From Pelagibius sp. Alg239-R121 (GTDB lineage: Bacteria > Pseudomonadota > Alphaproteobacteria > Kiloniellales > Kiloniellaceae): a stretch of 61,967 nucleotides of DNA. The translations under genes were made by a program, and so were the position numbers. The DNA lies in contig NZ_CAMZOF010000018.1 in assembly GCF_947331435.1 (NCBI RefSeq), positions 1 through 61,967 of the forward strand. The letters are read 5' to 3'. Shown here one piece after another: positions 46,024 through 54,799 of this stretch (positions are counted from its first letter, which is position 1; each line of letters starts with the position of its first letter). The notes below the pieces were generated by a model. It had not been told where the DNA came from. It did no database searches and worked only from the letters and a program-made list of their open reading frames with translations.

Positions 46024-47190
46024 TTGGGGCTGGGCGCGCATAAGACGGGGTTCGTCTGGAACGAGCGGTTCATGTGGCACATCACCGGGATCGCGGCAGG
46101 CGTTGTGCCGGCTGGCGGTTTCGTGGAGCCAGGACTGTTCCATATCGAAAATGAAACAGCCAAGCGGCGCATTCGTAACCTTTTGGATGTGTCGGGACTT
46201 TTGGGCCAGCTTGAACAGATTGAAGCAGAGTCGGCACAGCTTCAAGACCTGCGGCGCGTGCATACAGACGCCTATTTGGAGCGGTTTCAGGCGCAGAGTG
46301 CGGCGGGCGGCGGCGAGGTGGGCGAAAAGGCCGTTGTGGGACCTAACTCATGGGAGATTGCGCGGCTTGCGGTGGGCGGATGCTTGCGAGCCGCAGATGC
46401 GATTCTGGACAGGCGCGTTGCCAACGCCTACGCGCTGGTTCGGCCCGCAGGGCACCATGCTGAGCCTGACCAGGGGCGCGGGTTTTGCCTGCTATCGAAC
46501 GGATGCATCACGGTAGAATATCTACGGGCTGTGCACGGTGTTGAACGCATCGCGATTGTCGATTGGGATGCTCATCATGGCAATGGAGCGCAGAAGCTGT
46601 ATTACGCGGACGAACGGGTGCTGACAATCTCGGTCCACGAAGTGTCAAATTTCCCCGTCGATTCTGGCGAATTGGCCGAAACCGGGCAGGGTGAGGGCGC
46701 GGGTGCAAATATCAACGTGCCTTTGCCGCCCGGAACCGGACACCATGCCTATCTTGCAGTGGCGGAGACGGTGATCGCGCCTGCTTTATCCCGATTCCGG
46801 CCTGATTTCATCTTGGTGTCGAGTGGTTTTGACGGCTCGCTCTACGACCCGCTGGCACGCCAGATGGCGATGTCCGAGACCTATCGCGCCCTGAGCGCGA
46901 CTGTCCGCGCCAGCGCAGAGGCATTGTGTAATGGGCGATTGTTAATGCTGCATGAAGGCGGATATTCGGAATTCTACACGCCGTTTTGCGGGCTTGCCGT
47001 GCTTGAGGCGCTTTCGGGCATCCGGACCGAGGTGGAAGACCCGTTCCTGGCCCATTTGAGCAAACCTGTGCATAGCATCCGAGACGAGCAAGCGGCAGTT
47101 ATCGAGGCCGCTGCCGCGCTTGCTGCACAGGTTCCAACCACCACACTGAGACGAAAGAATACACATGATACATCAAATCAACGTTCGTGA
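46024..47190 (+). CDS. HDAC-family amidohydrolase (acetylpolyamine deacetylase-like)
   Basis: 388 residues from a TTG start 11 bases after GGAGG (46008-46012). Conserved motifs are RPAGHHAEPDQGRGFCLLSN (active-site His pair), IVDWDAHHGNGAQ (zinc Asp and His), SSGFDGSLYDP (zinc Asp) and LHEGGYSEFY. Bacterial members remove acyl groups from polyamines or other amines. Its end overlaps the next gene by 26 bases. With the decarboxylase and two acetyltransferases next to it, an N-acylated amine is a likely substrate. Confidence 0.88.
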   Translation: MGLGAHKTGFVWNERFMWHITGIAAGVVPAGGFVEPGLFHIENETAKRRIRNLLDVSGLLGQLEQIEAESAQLQDLRRVHTDAYLERFQAQSAAGGGEVGEKAVVGPNSWEIARLAVGGCLRAADAILDRRVANAYALVRPAGHHAEPDQGRGFCLLSNGCITVEYLRAVHGVERIAIVDWDAHHGNGAQKLYYADERVLTISVHEVSNFPVDSGELAETGQGEGAGANINVPLPPGTGHHAYLAVAETVIAPALSRFRPDFILVSSGFDGSLYDPLARQMAMSETYRALSATVRASAEALCNGRLLMLHEGGYSEFYTPFCGLAVLEALSGIRTEVEDPFLAHLSKPVHSIRDEQAAVIEAAAALAAQVPTTTLRRKNTHDTSNQRS

Positions 47191-47650
47191 AGCCACGCCC
47201 GATGACATTCCCTTGATCGCGGAGCTGATCCTCGATCTTGCGGAATACGAAAAATTAGCCGATTTGATCTCCTACAACCATGAAGACATTCGCAGGGCAC
47301 TGTTCTCGGATAGCCCTGATGCCGAAGTGCGGATCGGCGAAGTGGATGGAAAGCCGGAAGGATTTGCCTTGTTTTTCCACAATTACTCAACCTTTCTGGG
47401 GCGCAGGGGGCTTTATCTGGAAGACTTGTTCGTGCGGCCTGAAGCGCGCGGCAAAGGACTCGGCAAACGATTGTTGGTCGAGTTGGCGAAAACGGCCAAG
47501 GCGCGGGATTGTGCGCGGATGGAATGGTTTGTATTGGATTGGAACGTGCCCTCTATCGAGTTCTACAAATCGCTCGGCGCGCAGCCGATGGAAGGCTGGA
47601 AGATCTTCCGGCTGACCAGTGACAATATCAGTGCCCTTGCGGGATTGTAG
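47165..47650 (+). CDS. GNAT-family N-acetyltransferase (diamine acetyltransferase-like)
   Basis: 161 residues. It begins NVREATPDDIPLIAELILDL and has the acetyl-CoA loop DLFVRPEARGKGLGKRLLVE and the later YKSLGAQPMEGWKIFRL. This pattern (YLEDLFV, FVLDWNVPSIEFYKSLGA) is typical of the spermidine/diamine acetyltransferase (SSAT-like) branch. It overlaps both neighbours, so the cluster is one transcript. Confidence 0.88.
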   Translation: MIHQINVREATPDDIPLIAELILDLAEYEKLADLISYNHEDIRRALFSDSPDAEVRIGEVDGKPEGFALFFHNYSTFLGRRGLYLEDLFVRPEARGKGLGKRLLVELAKTAKARDCARMEWFVLDWNVPSIEFYKSLGAQPMEGWKIFRLTSDNISALAGL

Positions 47651-48212
47651 CAAGTTGCATGCGGCCGAGGTGCCATTGCCGGCTTTCCGTCCGATCCGTC
47701 GGGCGCGGTCGGATGAATTCGAGGCGCTGGCGGCGCTTGAACGCGCGGCCTTCACAATCCATGGGACAGCGTTTTATCCGCTGGCCGATATTGAATGCGC
47801 GCTGGAGCACTTCGAAGGGTTGCAGCGCAGGCTGATCGAAGAGGGCCACTATTTCGTGATCGAAACTGAAACAGGGACTCTTGCTGCTTCGGGCGGCTGG
47901 TCACGAAGCGAGCTTGAATACTTACAAGCCTCGCCCGCGCCGGATCGGGGCAAAACCGGCGTTGTGCGTTGCGTCTTTGTCGCGCCGCCCTTTGCCGGTT
48001 TAGGCCTGGCTAGGGACGTGATGCGCCATGTCGAAGTAGATGCAATGTCAACGGGCATGGCGCAGCTTACGCTGACGGCGTCAAAAACGGCAGAGGCTCT
48101 CTATCGGAAGGCCGGATATTCTGCGGACACACCACTGTATATTCGTCTGCCGAATGGAAGCGATTTGCCGCTATTCCCGATGAGAAAGCAACTTGGCCTT
48201 TCAGAGGTGTAA
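47619..48212 (+). CDS. GNAT-family N-acetyltransferase
   Basis: Up to 197 residues; the real start may be later (TTG 47655 or GTG 47670), because the frame overlaps the previous gene and the GNAT fold starts at about residue 22 (FRPIRRARSDEFEALAAL). The acetyl-CoA site VVRCVFVAPPFAGLGLARDV has the usual glycine-containing loop in weakened form (Q/RxxGxA replaced by AGLGLA). LTLTASKTAEALYRKAGYSA is the conserved end. Substrate unknown. Confidence 0.8.
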   Translation: MTISVPLRDCSKLHAAEVPLPAFRPIRRARSDEFEALAALERAAFTIHGTAFYPLADIECALEHFEGLQRRLIEEGHYFVIETETGTLAASGGWSRSELEYLQASPAPDRGKTGVVRCVFVAPPFAGLGLARDVMRHVEVDAMSTGMAQLTLTASKTAEALYRKAGYSADTPLYIRLPNGSDLPLFPMRKQLGLSEV

Positions 48213-48217
48213 GCCCT

Positions 48218-49462
48218 GTGTATGACATAATGATCTCCGCACGCAACACACGGCTGTTTTATGGCTGGTATATTGTCGGCGCTGTTTTCCTACTGTCGGG
48301 AACGGCGGCGGGACTGATCTATGCGTTCTCGGTCTTCTTTGAGGAGATCTCACACAGCTTTAACGCATCACGGGCGGAGGTGTCGTTGATTTTTTCGGGG
48401 GCCGAGTTCGTATGGTTCCTGTCCGGCTTTTTGGGTGGCTATCTGGCTGATCGTTTCGGCCCAAGGCGCGTGGTCCTGGGCGGGGCGCTTCTGATGGCGG
48501 CAGGGCTGTTTTTGGCCAGCCAAGCGACGACGCTTGCAGGAATCGTGCTGGCCTATGCCATTGGCGTGGGCATTGGCGGGGGGTTCATCTACATACCCGC
48601 GATCAGCCTTGTACCACGTTGGTTCAGGCGGCGCCGTGGTTTGGCGAGCGGCTTCGCCATTTGCGGTGTCGGGGCTGGGACCTTTGCCTTTCCCATCTTG
48701 GGGAAAATCCTACTGGACCGCATGGGTTGGGACGGCGCGCACGTGGTGTTTGCTGGCATTGCGGTTGCCATTTGCGGAAGCATGGCGTTTTTCCTGATCA
48801 CATCGCCTGCAACAGTGGGCCTGGGGCCGGATGGCGATCCGGTGAGGCAGGACGAGGCCGGTGCGCCGGCAGTCAGCGGCTATACCCTGGGCGAGGCAAT
48901 CCGCAGTCGCGCCTTTTGGCAGTTTTACGTGGCTTGTCTTTTGACCTCGGCAGTGATTTTCACAACCTATGTGCATCTGATCCCGTATGCGATTGATCAT
49001 GGGAATGATCGCACCGGCAGTGTTGCGCTGTTGGGCGTTGTGGGCGTGGCGAGCATCGCGGGGCGGTTTCTGTTTGGTGGGCTTTCGGACCGGATCGGGG
49101 GCAAGCGTACAATCAGCCTGATGTCATTCGGTATGGCCGCCGCGGTGGCCTGGTGGCTACTGAGCCCGCCGAGCCTGGGATTCCTATACGTTTACACGGT
49201 CATATTCGGCGCGTTCTATGGCGGCTACATTTCTGTACTGCCGGTTCTGGCGATGATCTTTTTCGGCGGGCGGCATCTGTCGACAATCATCGGCGCCCTG
49301 TATACCTCGTGGGGGGTCGGCGCGCTGATTGGGCCGACGATGACGGGGTATTTCTTTGATGTGACGCAGGATTATTCGACGGGGTTTGTCACGCTCATCA
49401 TCTTCCTGTGCGTGGCTTCCGCTATTTCATTCTTCGTTCGGGATCACGCGGAAAGCTTTTAA
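48218..49462 (+). CDS. Major facilitator superfamily transporter
   Basis: 414 residues with 12 predicted membrane helices in two halves. The cytoplasmic loop after helix 2 is LADRFGPRRVVLGGALL and its repeat GGLSDRIGGKRTISLMSF, the MFS signature. It is closest in pattern to the oxalate/formate and monocarboxylate antiporter group (WYIVGAVFLLSGTAAGLIYA; YIPAISLVPRWFRRRRGLAS). It probably imports the substrate or exports a product of the upstream enzymes. An IS6 element begins at the base after its stop. Confidence 0.88.
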   Translation: MYDIMISARNTRLFYGWYIVGAVFLLSGTAAGLIYAFSVFFEEISHSFNASRAEVSLIFSGAEFVWFLSGFLGGYLADRFGPRRVVLGGALLMAAGLFLASQATTLAGIVLAYAIGVGIGGGFIYIPAISLVPRWFRRRRGLASGFAICGVGAGTFAFPILGKILLDRMGWDGAHVVFAGIAVAICGSMAFFLITSPATVGLGPDGDPVRQDEAGAPAVSGYTLGEAIRSRAFWQFYVACLLTSAVIFTTYVHLIPYAIDHGNDRTGSVALLGVVGVASIAGRFLFGGLSDRIGGKRTISLMSFGMAAAVAWWLLSPPSLGFLYVYTVIFGAFYGGYISVLPVLAMIFFGGRHLSTIIGALYTSWGVGALIGPTMTGYFFDVTQDYSTGFVTLIIFLCVASAISFFVRDHAESF

Positions 49463-50346
49463 GGGGTTGGTTGCGGGGGAACGCTCTTTCGTTATCTCTC
49501 AGATCTGGCTTCAATGCGGCGAAGAGGCATTCCAAAAGCCGTCATTTCAGAGGAGAGGTCGTGTTATGGGCAGTTCGCTGGTATTGCCGGTATGGGATCA
49601 GCTACCGCGATCTTGAACAGATGATGGCCGAACGCGGCGTGCGCGTTGATCACACCACGATCTACCGGTGGGTTCAAACCTATGCTCCTGCAATGGAAAA
49701 ACGGCTGCGCTGGCAATGGCGCCGACCAGCTTCGGGCAGTTGGCGGGTCGATGAAACCTACATCAAGGTCCGCGGAAAATGGACATATCTCTACCGGGCG
49801 GTGGACAAATTCGGCAACACCATCGACTTCTATCTCTCTCCCACACGGAATACCAAGGCGGCGAAGCGGTTCCTTGGCAAAGCCTTGAGAGGTCTGAAAG
49901 ACTGGGAAAAGCCCCATACAATCAATACCGACAAGGCGCCGACTTATGGCGCGGCCATTTCCGAGCTGAAAACCGATGGCAAATGCCCCGAAGAAACCGA
50001 GCATCGCCAGGTGAAGTATCTTAACAACATTGTCGAGGCCGATCACGGCAAGCTGAAACAGCTGATCCGGCCGGTGCGTGGTTTCAAAACGTTGAAGTCC
50101 GCCTACGCGACAATCAAAGGGTTCGAAGTCATGCGTGCCCTGCGCAAGGGTCAGGCTGGCATGTTCAATTTCTCAAACGATGTCCTCGGTGAGACACGTA
50201 TTGTCGAGAGAGCCTTCGGTATCGGTCCATGTGCCCTGTCTGAGGCGATCACAATGCTCGAAAACCATCTTCAGGACGCCAAAGCTTAAGTAAGAGCCCC
50301 GGAAGGGGCGGAATATGTCCAAATGCAACATTTGCAACAGAGCCCC
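49463..50346 (+). mobile_element. IS6-family insertion sequence
   Basis: The right end TTTGCAACAGAGCCCC (50331-50346) is the reverse complement of a typical IS6 terminus (GGGGCTCTGTTGCAAA). The left end, GGGGTTGGTTGCGGGG at 49463, matches it only partly, so it has diverged. The left end abuts the MFS stop codon and the right end cuts into a toxin gene. No matching 8-bp target duplication is visible, which suggests a rearrangement joined two different sites at this element. Confidence 0.75.
49471..50289 (+). CDS. IS6-family transposase
   Basis: About 272 residues from a TTG inside the element; the open frame extends further upstream into the MFS gene, which cannot be the native start. The N-terminal HTH segment (FRGEVVLWAVRWYCRYGISY, RDLEQMMAERGVRVDHTTIY) and the DDE triad (WRVDETYIKVRGKW, INTDKAPTYGAAI, NIVEADHGKLKQLIRPVRGF) are complete, so it is probably active. 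Confidence 0.92.
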   Translation: MRGNALSLSLRSGFNAAKRHSKSRHFRGEVVLWAVRWYCRYGISYRDLEQMMAERGVRVDHTTIYRWVQTYAPAMEKRLRWQWRRPASGSWRVDETYIKVRGKWTYLYRAVDKFGNTIDFYLSPTRNTKAAKRFLGKALRGLKDWEKPHTINTDKAPTYGAAISELKTDGKCPEETEHRQVKYLNNIVEADHGKLKQLIRPVRGFKTLKSAYATIKGFEVMRALRKGQAGMFNFSNDVLGETRIVERAFGIGPCALSEAITMLENHLQDAKA

Positions 50347-50347
50347 A

Positions 50348-50512
50348 GTGTTCCTCCTCGCTATTTACGGTAAGGGCACTAAGGCAAATCTCACCAAAGC
50401 AGAGAAGAACGAGCTCGCCAAAGTCTTGCCGCTTATAGCGGATGCATACAGGAAAAGAGCTCGTGAGGCGGCGCGAAAATTAGCGCGACGCAAGAAGCGA
50501 AGAAAGGAATGA
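50348..50512 (+). pseudogene. RelE/HigB-type toxin, 5' half removed by the IS6 element
   Basis: After the IS end the frame reads VFLLAIYGKGTKANLTKAEK, then NELAKVLPLIADAYRKR, the C-terminal part of a RelE/HigB-like mRNA interferase (LLxxYxKxxKxxLTxxExxxLxxL), plus a basic tail. The first half, with its strands, is gone. Its TGA overlaps the start region of the antitoxin gene (GAATGA). Confidence 0.75.
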
Positions 50513-50514
50513 CA

Positions 50515-50802
50515 ATGACCTTTGGTAAAGAGCTGATCGACAGCGCGAATGAAGCTTTGAAGATAGCGAAGGCCGAAGCGAAGCCCGCGGGTGTTTTTGT
50601 GCCGGAAACCGTTGACGTGGTGGCGATCCGGAAAAAACAGCGTCTAACGCAGAAGGCGTTTGCTGAGCGATATGGTTTGTCGATTGGAACTGTTAGGGAT
50701 TGGGAACAGGAGCGGCGTGCTCCTGACCGCGCAGCCTTAGTGCTGCTATCGGTGATTGATCGTGAACCAGACGCCGTTGCTCGCACGATATCGGGAAAAT
50801 AA
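50515..50802 (+). CDS. HigA/XRE-type antitoxin (now orphan)
   Basis: 95 residues from ATG 50515, six bases after AGGA; another ATG at 50509 overlaps the toxin stop. The helix-turn-helix is VVAIRKKQRLTQKAFAERYG and LSIGTVRDWEQERRAPDRAA. The toxin-first order and overlap are as in HigBA-type modules. With the toxin truncated it may survive as a plain DNA-binding regulator. Two terminator hairpins follow it. Confidence 0.88.
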   Translation: MTFGKELIDSANEALKIAKAEAKPAGVFVPETVDVVAIRKKQRLTQKAFAERYGLSIGTVRDWEQERRAPDRAALVLLSVIDREPDAVARTISGK

Positions 50803-50833
50803 AAAGGCCGCGATGTTGATAGCCGAACATGCG

Positions 50834-50868
50834 GAAGCCGGATCTTGGGAACCAGGTCCGGCTTCTTT
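50834..50868 (+). terminator. Rho-independent terminator after the antitoxin gene
   Basis: GAAGCCGGA (50834-50842) and TCCGGCTTC (50857-50865) are perfect 9-bp arms with a 14-base loop, followed by TTTC. It lies about 30 bases past the antitoxin stop. Confidence 0.7.
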
Positions 50869-50943
50869 CGTTATGGCTACTGGGAGAAAGAGGGCAGCTG
50901 CGGCCCGGGATGAAAAGCCACCTCACAAATTCGAACGCAGAAA

Positions 50944-50983
50944 GGCCAGATGATCCATTTAGAACATCTGGCCTCGCGCTTTT
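50944..50983 (+). terminator. Second terminator-like hairpin
   Basis: GGCCAGATG (50944-50952) and CATCTGGCC (50965-50973) are perfect 9-bp arms, followed after TCGCGC by TTTT. It backs up the previous terminator. Confidence 0.6.
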
Positions 50984-51200
50984 AAGAAGTGAAGACACAT
51001 TCTGACCAAGGAGCAAATCTCCACTGATTAGAGTATTTCAGAGAAGGTTTATCAAAATCTTACCTGATTTCTCAGCCCAACATGCAGCTTCGTCCACGCA
51101 GGGCCAGTTCGTCGATCGTGCAGCAAAGGGCAGGGGTGCGGATCCAGCCTCGCTATATCTGACGATGGCGGCCGTGCTGGCTGGACAGGCTGTCTCGACG

Positions 51201-51389
51201 TTACGCAGGTCGGAAAAGCCTGACGGCCAATCCTACGGCAACCAGAGCGGCGCCCAGGGCAAGAAGCAGAAATCCGATCGGAAGGAAAAGGCTTTCCTGC
51301 AGCACGCCTTCGGCGTCGACGTAGCCTTAGAAGATGTTCTCGAGCAACAGCGAGATCGCGCTGGCGACGAGGGCAGCAATGCCGGCCAT
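51201..51389 (-). pseudogene. DUF3955-like small membrane protein, copy with a stop codon
   Basis: The minus strand reads MAGIAALVASAISLLLENIF, then TAA (51327-51329), then GYVDAEGVLQESLFLPIGFL and LLALGAALVAVGLAVRLFRP. It is a second copy of the gene at 56970-57173, where the same place reads IYYGY. Flanking DNA (CTGGCTGGACAGG, CGCAGGTCGG) also matches, so a block of about 250 bp was duplicated. Confidence 0.8.
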
Positions 51390-51410
51390 CTGAATTTTGG
51401 GTCTATCGGC

Positions 51411-51762
51411 ATAAAGGAACGCGAGGTCCCACAAGACTGGTTGCAGATCGCAGAGGGTTCCTGCCACCAGAATTCTAGGTAAGACGGCCATAGGAGAGCC
51501 AGACAAACAGGATATGAAGCGCCGCTCTGCCTGCTTGTCCGCCAAACGAACCTCTGACGGACACGAGAAGTCCTGTCCGAAAGGTGGATAAAAGATGCGA
51601 AAACGGACAATTTGAAAGGCGGACAACCAGACGGACGACAAGCCCCTGAAATTCAGCGTCGAAACACAGCGCCCGCGCAGGGGGCTTCAATAACCTCTTT
51701 TCTCTGAAAATTCAGGTGCGTATCTGATCCGGTGTGGGACTTCGCGTTCCTTTATGCGGACG
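51411..51762. repeat. Imperfect 32-bp inverted repeat flanking decayed DNA
   Basis: Plus-strand GGGACTTCGCGTTCCTTTAT ending at about 51762 matches the reverse complement of 51411-51442 (GGGACCTCGCGTTCCTTTAT). The match extends to about 26 of 32 bases. Between them I see no intact gene. It could be two IS ends or two copies of one coding fragment in opposite orientation (both can read WDxAFLYAD). Confidence 0.5.
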
Positions 51763-51980
51763 TACCCAATGCTCGACTCAATCATCGTACCCGAAAATCG
51801 TTCGCAGCGCCCAGTTCCCTAATCTTGATGTGACTTCTCGCATGAACTTAATGATTTGTAAACGAACAATGTTTAAACATATATATAGTTGTATAAACAA
51901 ATTCCGACGCGCGATCACAGATGACTGTCTTCCAGAGACAGTGTGCGGTGGTTTTTGCGCGAGAAATTGGAGAGCGCTAA
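51763..51980. other. AT-rich promoter region of the rhodanese-chemoreceptor pair
   Basis: No gene. GTTTAAAC (51871-51878) lies in AT-rich DNA about 100 bases upstream of the rhodanese start and may be a regulator site or part of the promoter. Confidence 0.4.
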
Positions 51981-52400
51981 ATGAAAAACATTCTTACTAA
52001 GTTCTTATTCGCTGTTGCGATTCTCGTCGCGCCAGCAGCCGCCAACGCTGCTTTCGTAGCCCCGGACACAATCGAGGGCACTACAATGGTGAGCCCGGAA
52101 GAAGCCAAGGCCCTGTACGATCGCGGCGTCCCCTTCGTGGATGTGCGCGGCGATGCCGATTTTGATGGCGGCCGGGTCCCGGGCGCTTACCACATGCCGC
52201 TCAAAAGCAATTTCTCCGAGGAAACCCTGGTCGCTGAACTCGGTGGCAAGGACAAGGAGATGGTTGTCTACTGCAACGGCGTGAAATGTGGACTCTCTGC
52301 GAAGGCATGCGAGCAAGCCGTAGCTTGGGGCTTCACCAAGGTCTACTACTTCCGCGAAGGTTACCCGGGTTGGAATGACGCCGGTTATCCCGTCGAATAA
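51981..52400 (+). CDS. Periplasmic rhodanese-domain protein
   Basis: 139 residues. The signal peptide is residues 1-23 (KFLFAVAILVAPAAANA). The single rhodanese domain has the CH2A-like start VPFVDVRGDADFDGGRVPGA, and the active-site loop YCNGVKCGLSA with the catalytic Cys in VYCNGVKC. The end REGYPGWNDAGYPVE fits the family. GGAG lies 8 bases before the ATG. The gap to the following chemoreceptor is only 36 bases with no terminator, so the two form an operon. It probably handles sulfane sulfur or thiols in the periplasm. Confidence 0.9.
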   Translation: MKNILTKFLFAVAILVAPAAANAAFVAPDTIEGTTMVSPEEAKALYDRGVPFVDVRGDADFDGGRVPGAYHMPLKSNFSEETLVAELGGKDKEMVVYCNGVKCGLSAKACEQAVAWGFTKVYYFREGYPGWNDAGYPVE

Positions 52401-52436
52401 TTTTTTCTTCTGTATTCTTTTCCGGGGGCCATTCCT

Positions 52437-54674
52437 ATGCTTCTGAGAACACGTATTGTTCTGGCAGCCATGTTGTCTATGGGCACGGTCATTGCCGGCC
52501 TTTCTATCGGTCAGTATTTCCTCCTGAAGGAAGAGCGGTCCCGGTTTGAGACGACGGCGATCAATGGAAGCGAGAAGCTCTGGAGCAAGATTGCAGGCGA
52601 AGCACTCGTGCGCATGCGAGGGCTGACCAAAAACGTCACGCGAAATCGTGACGCTTTGTCGGCTCTCGCCGCGGGAGACGATGAGGCGTTGAAGGATGGC
52701 TTGATTGGCACCTTCAATCGGCTCGCCACCTCGGGAATTATTGACGGCCTCGTCATTACGGATATTGACGGCGCTGTCAGAGCAGTGTTTCCGGAAGACG
52801 CCTTCGACGCCTCCAACCAGACCTTAGTCGCCGAATCGCTTTCGAGCAATAAACAAACAACGGGGCTGACGCGATTTGCAGATGGCAAATTGGCCTATGC
52901 TCTGTCCATGCCGCTGCTTGCCAATCGGAAGAAGGCCGGAGCGGCGATGTTCATACGGCTTCTCACGCCCTTATCCGAAGAAATGAAGCAGAACACCGGT
53001 GCGGAGATTTCGATCTTCCCGTCGAGCTCCGATGCCGCTATCACAACCTCCGACGAGTTCTTGGATGCCGTGACCCCCGATCTCGATCTGAGACAAGAAC
53101 GCGCGCTTGTACCCAGCGAGTTCACGGACCGTTATCTCGAAACCGCCATCTTTTCTATAACGGGATTTAATGGAAGCAACCTGGCGCACGTCGCCGTGAC
53201 GTCCGACGTTACAGAGTCCGCCAACCGGAAAGCCCTGGTCGAATGGGTGACCTTCGGTAGTGTCCTTGCCGTCGTCATGTTGGCCGGCTTGCTTTTATTC
53301 TTTTACCTGCGCAAACAGTTTGGAAAACTTTCTTACAGCGTTCACGCATTGGAGGCATTGTCCAACGGACAAATCCCCAAGGTGCCAGAAGTAAAAGGTA
53401 AGGACGAGATTGCAGCGATCACGCACGCTCTGCAACGCTTTAAGGCACAAACCCTCAGGATGCGCTCTTTTGAACAGGAACAGCACAACTTGAGGCAAGA
53501 GGCTGAAGCAGAAAGCCGTGGCCGTATTGAGCGCATGGTATCCGAGTTTTATAATTCGGTTCAGGTTATCATTGAGTCGGCTGCCAGTGCGTCTGATGAC
53601 ATGCAAAATGCGTCGGATACAATGAGCGGAAATGCTCGTGACACCGGTGAAAAATCAAAGACCGTGGCACAAGCAAGTGAAGACGCGTCTGGAAATGTCC
53701 AAACGGTCGCAAGCGCCGCCGAAGAATTGTCGGCTAGCGTGGAAGAAATTGGCCGCCAAGTCTCGACTTCGTCCGAGGTCGCTAAGCAAGCTGTGCGTGA
53801 GGTCGAGTCGACGGATCAACGCATGAAAGAACTTTCAAGTGCGGCCGACAAAATCGGTCAGATCGTCAATCTGATCCAGGACATTGCGGAACAAACAAAC
53901 CTTCTAGCCCTCAATGCAACCATCGAAGCCGCCCGCGCCGGAGATGCCGGAAAAGGGTTTGCCGTGGTAGCGAACGAAGTTAAGAACCTGGCAAATCAGA
54001 CCGCAAAAGCAACTCAGGACATTTCTACTCAAGTTAGCGACATGCAGGGTGCTACCGGCCATGCGGTTGAAGCGATCCAAGGGATTGGTACGACGATCGA
54101 AACAATGGTCAAAGCCACCGAAACCATTTCTTCTACGGCGCAGGAACAGGGTCATGCGACGCAGGAGATTGCTGCAAGTGTCGCCCGAGCGTCCGATGGC
54201 ACTCACGAGGTTGCCGAGCAAATCGGCGCTGTCGCAAATACAGCGAAGCTCACAGAAGAGCAGTCTCAGGCCGTCTACAACAACGCTGTGGACTTAGCGG
54301 ACAAAGTCAAGAGGTTGAAAAGCGAGGTGACAGACTTCCTCGACCGGGTGAGAAATGAAAGCGGCGAAAGAAGGCAATTCACAAGAAAAACTCTCTCCGT
54401 TTTGTGTAAGCTTGTTGTGGACGATGCCTCCCATTCTGCAACCCTGGTAGATTTCAATCCCGTTTCGGCAAAAGTTTCTGTCTCGGCGCCCGTCGCCCTA
54501 GGCGCAGTGATGAAAATTCATTGTGACGAAGTGCACTCAATAGAATGCACTGTTTCAAAAATTACTGATGATAACGCCATTGTCGTTGACTTCACTGGAT
54601 CAGACGAAGCAAAGCACAATTTCTTAAACTATCTGAACTCAAGGTCCGACAGCATGAAAGAAAACGCGGCGTAA
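52437..54674 (+). CDS. Methyl-accepting chemotaxis protein with Cache-like sensor and PilZ-like tail
   Basis: 745 residues. TM1 is at about 7-28. The periplasmic sensor (30-265) has Cache-like features ([40 protein letters not shown]). TM2 is at 269-293, HAMP at 294-345 and the signalling domain carries [20 protein letters not shown] at about 480. Residues 641-735 resemble PilZ: the first motif RQFTR is present (RxxxR), but the second (D/NxSxxG) is replaced by FNPVSAKVS, so c-di-GMP binding is doubtful. GGGGG lies 8 bases before the ATG. It follows the rhodanese gene, which suggests sensing of a sulfur or redox signal relayed by that protein. Confidence 0.9.
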   Translation: MLLRTRIVLAAMLSMGTVIAGLSIGQYFLLKEERSRFETTAINGSEKLWSKIAGEALVRMRGLTKNVTRNRDALSALAAGDDEALKDGLIGTFNRLATSGIIDGLVITDIDGAVRAVFPEDAFDASNQTLVAESLSSNKQTTGLTRFADGKLAYALSMPLLANRKKAGAAMFIRLLTPLSEEMKQNTGAEISIFPSSSDAAITTSDEFLDAVTPDLDLRQERALVPSEFTDRYLETAIFSITGFNGSNLAHVAVTSDVTESANRKALVEWVTFGSVLAVVMLAGLLLFFYLRKQFGKLSYSVHALEALSNGQIPKVPEVKGKDEIAAITHALQRFKAQTLRMRSFEQEQHNLRQEAEAESRGRIERMVSEFYNSVQVIIESAASASDDMQNASDTMSGNARDTGEKSKTVAQASEDASGNVQTVASAAEELSASVEEIGRQVSTSSEVAKQAVREVESTDQRMKELSSAADKIGQIVNLIQDIAEQTNLLALNATIEAARAGDAGKGFAVVANEVKNLANQTAKATQDISTQVSDMQGATGHAVEAIQGIGTTIETMVKATETISSTAQEQGHATQEIAASVARASDGTHEVAEQIGAVANTAKLTEEQSQAVYNNAVDLADKVKRLKSEVTDFLDRVRNESGERRQFTRKTLSVLCKLVVDDASHSATLVDFNPVSAKVSVSAPVALGAVMKIHCDEVHSIECTVSKITDDNAIVVDFTGSDEAKHNFLNYLNSRSDSMKENAA

Positions 54675-54799
54675 ATTTTGCGCATGCGTTTTGGTGACGT
54701 GTTGCGCCCTTCGACGGGATCTGTCCCAGGATGTGATCATTGAACGCTTGAAAGGTCGTGGCCTTTCTGCACTCTGGTATGCGTTCTATTTCAGCGTGG

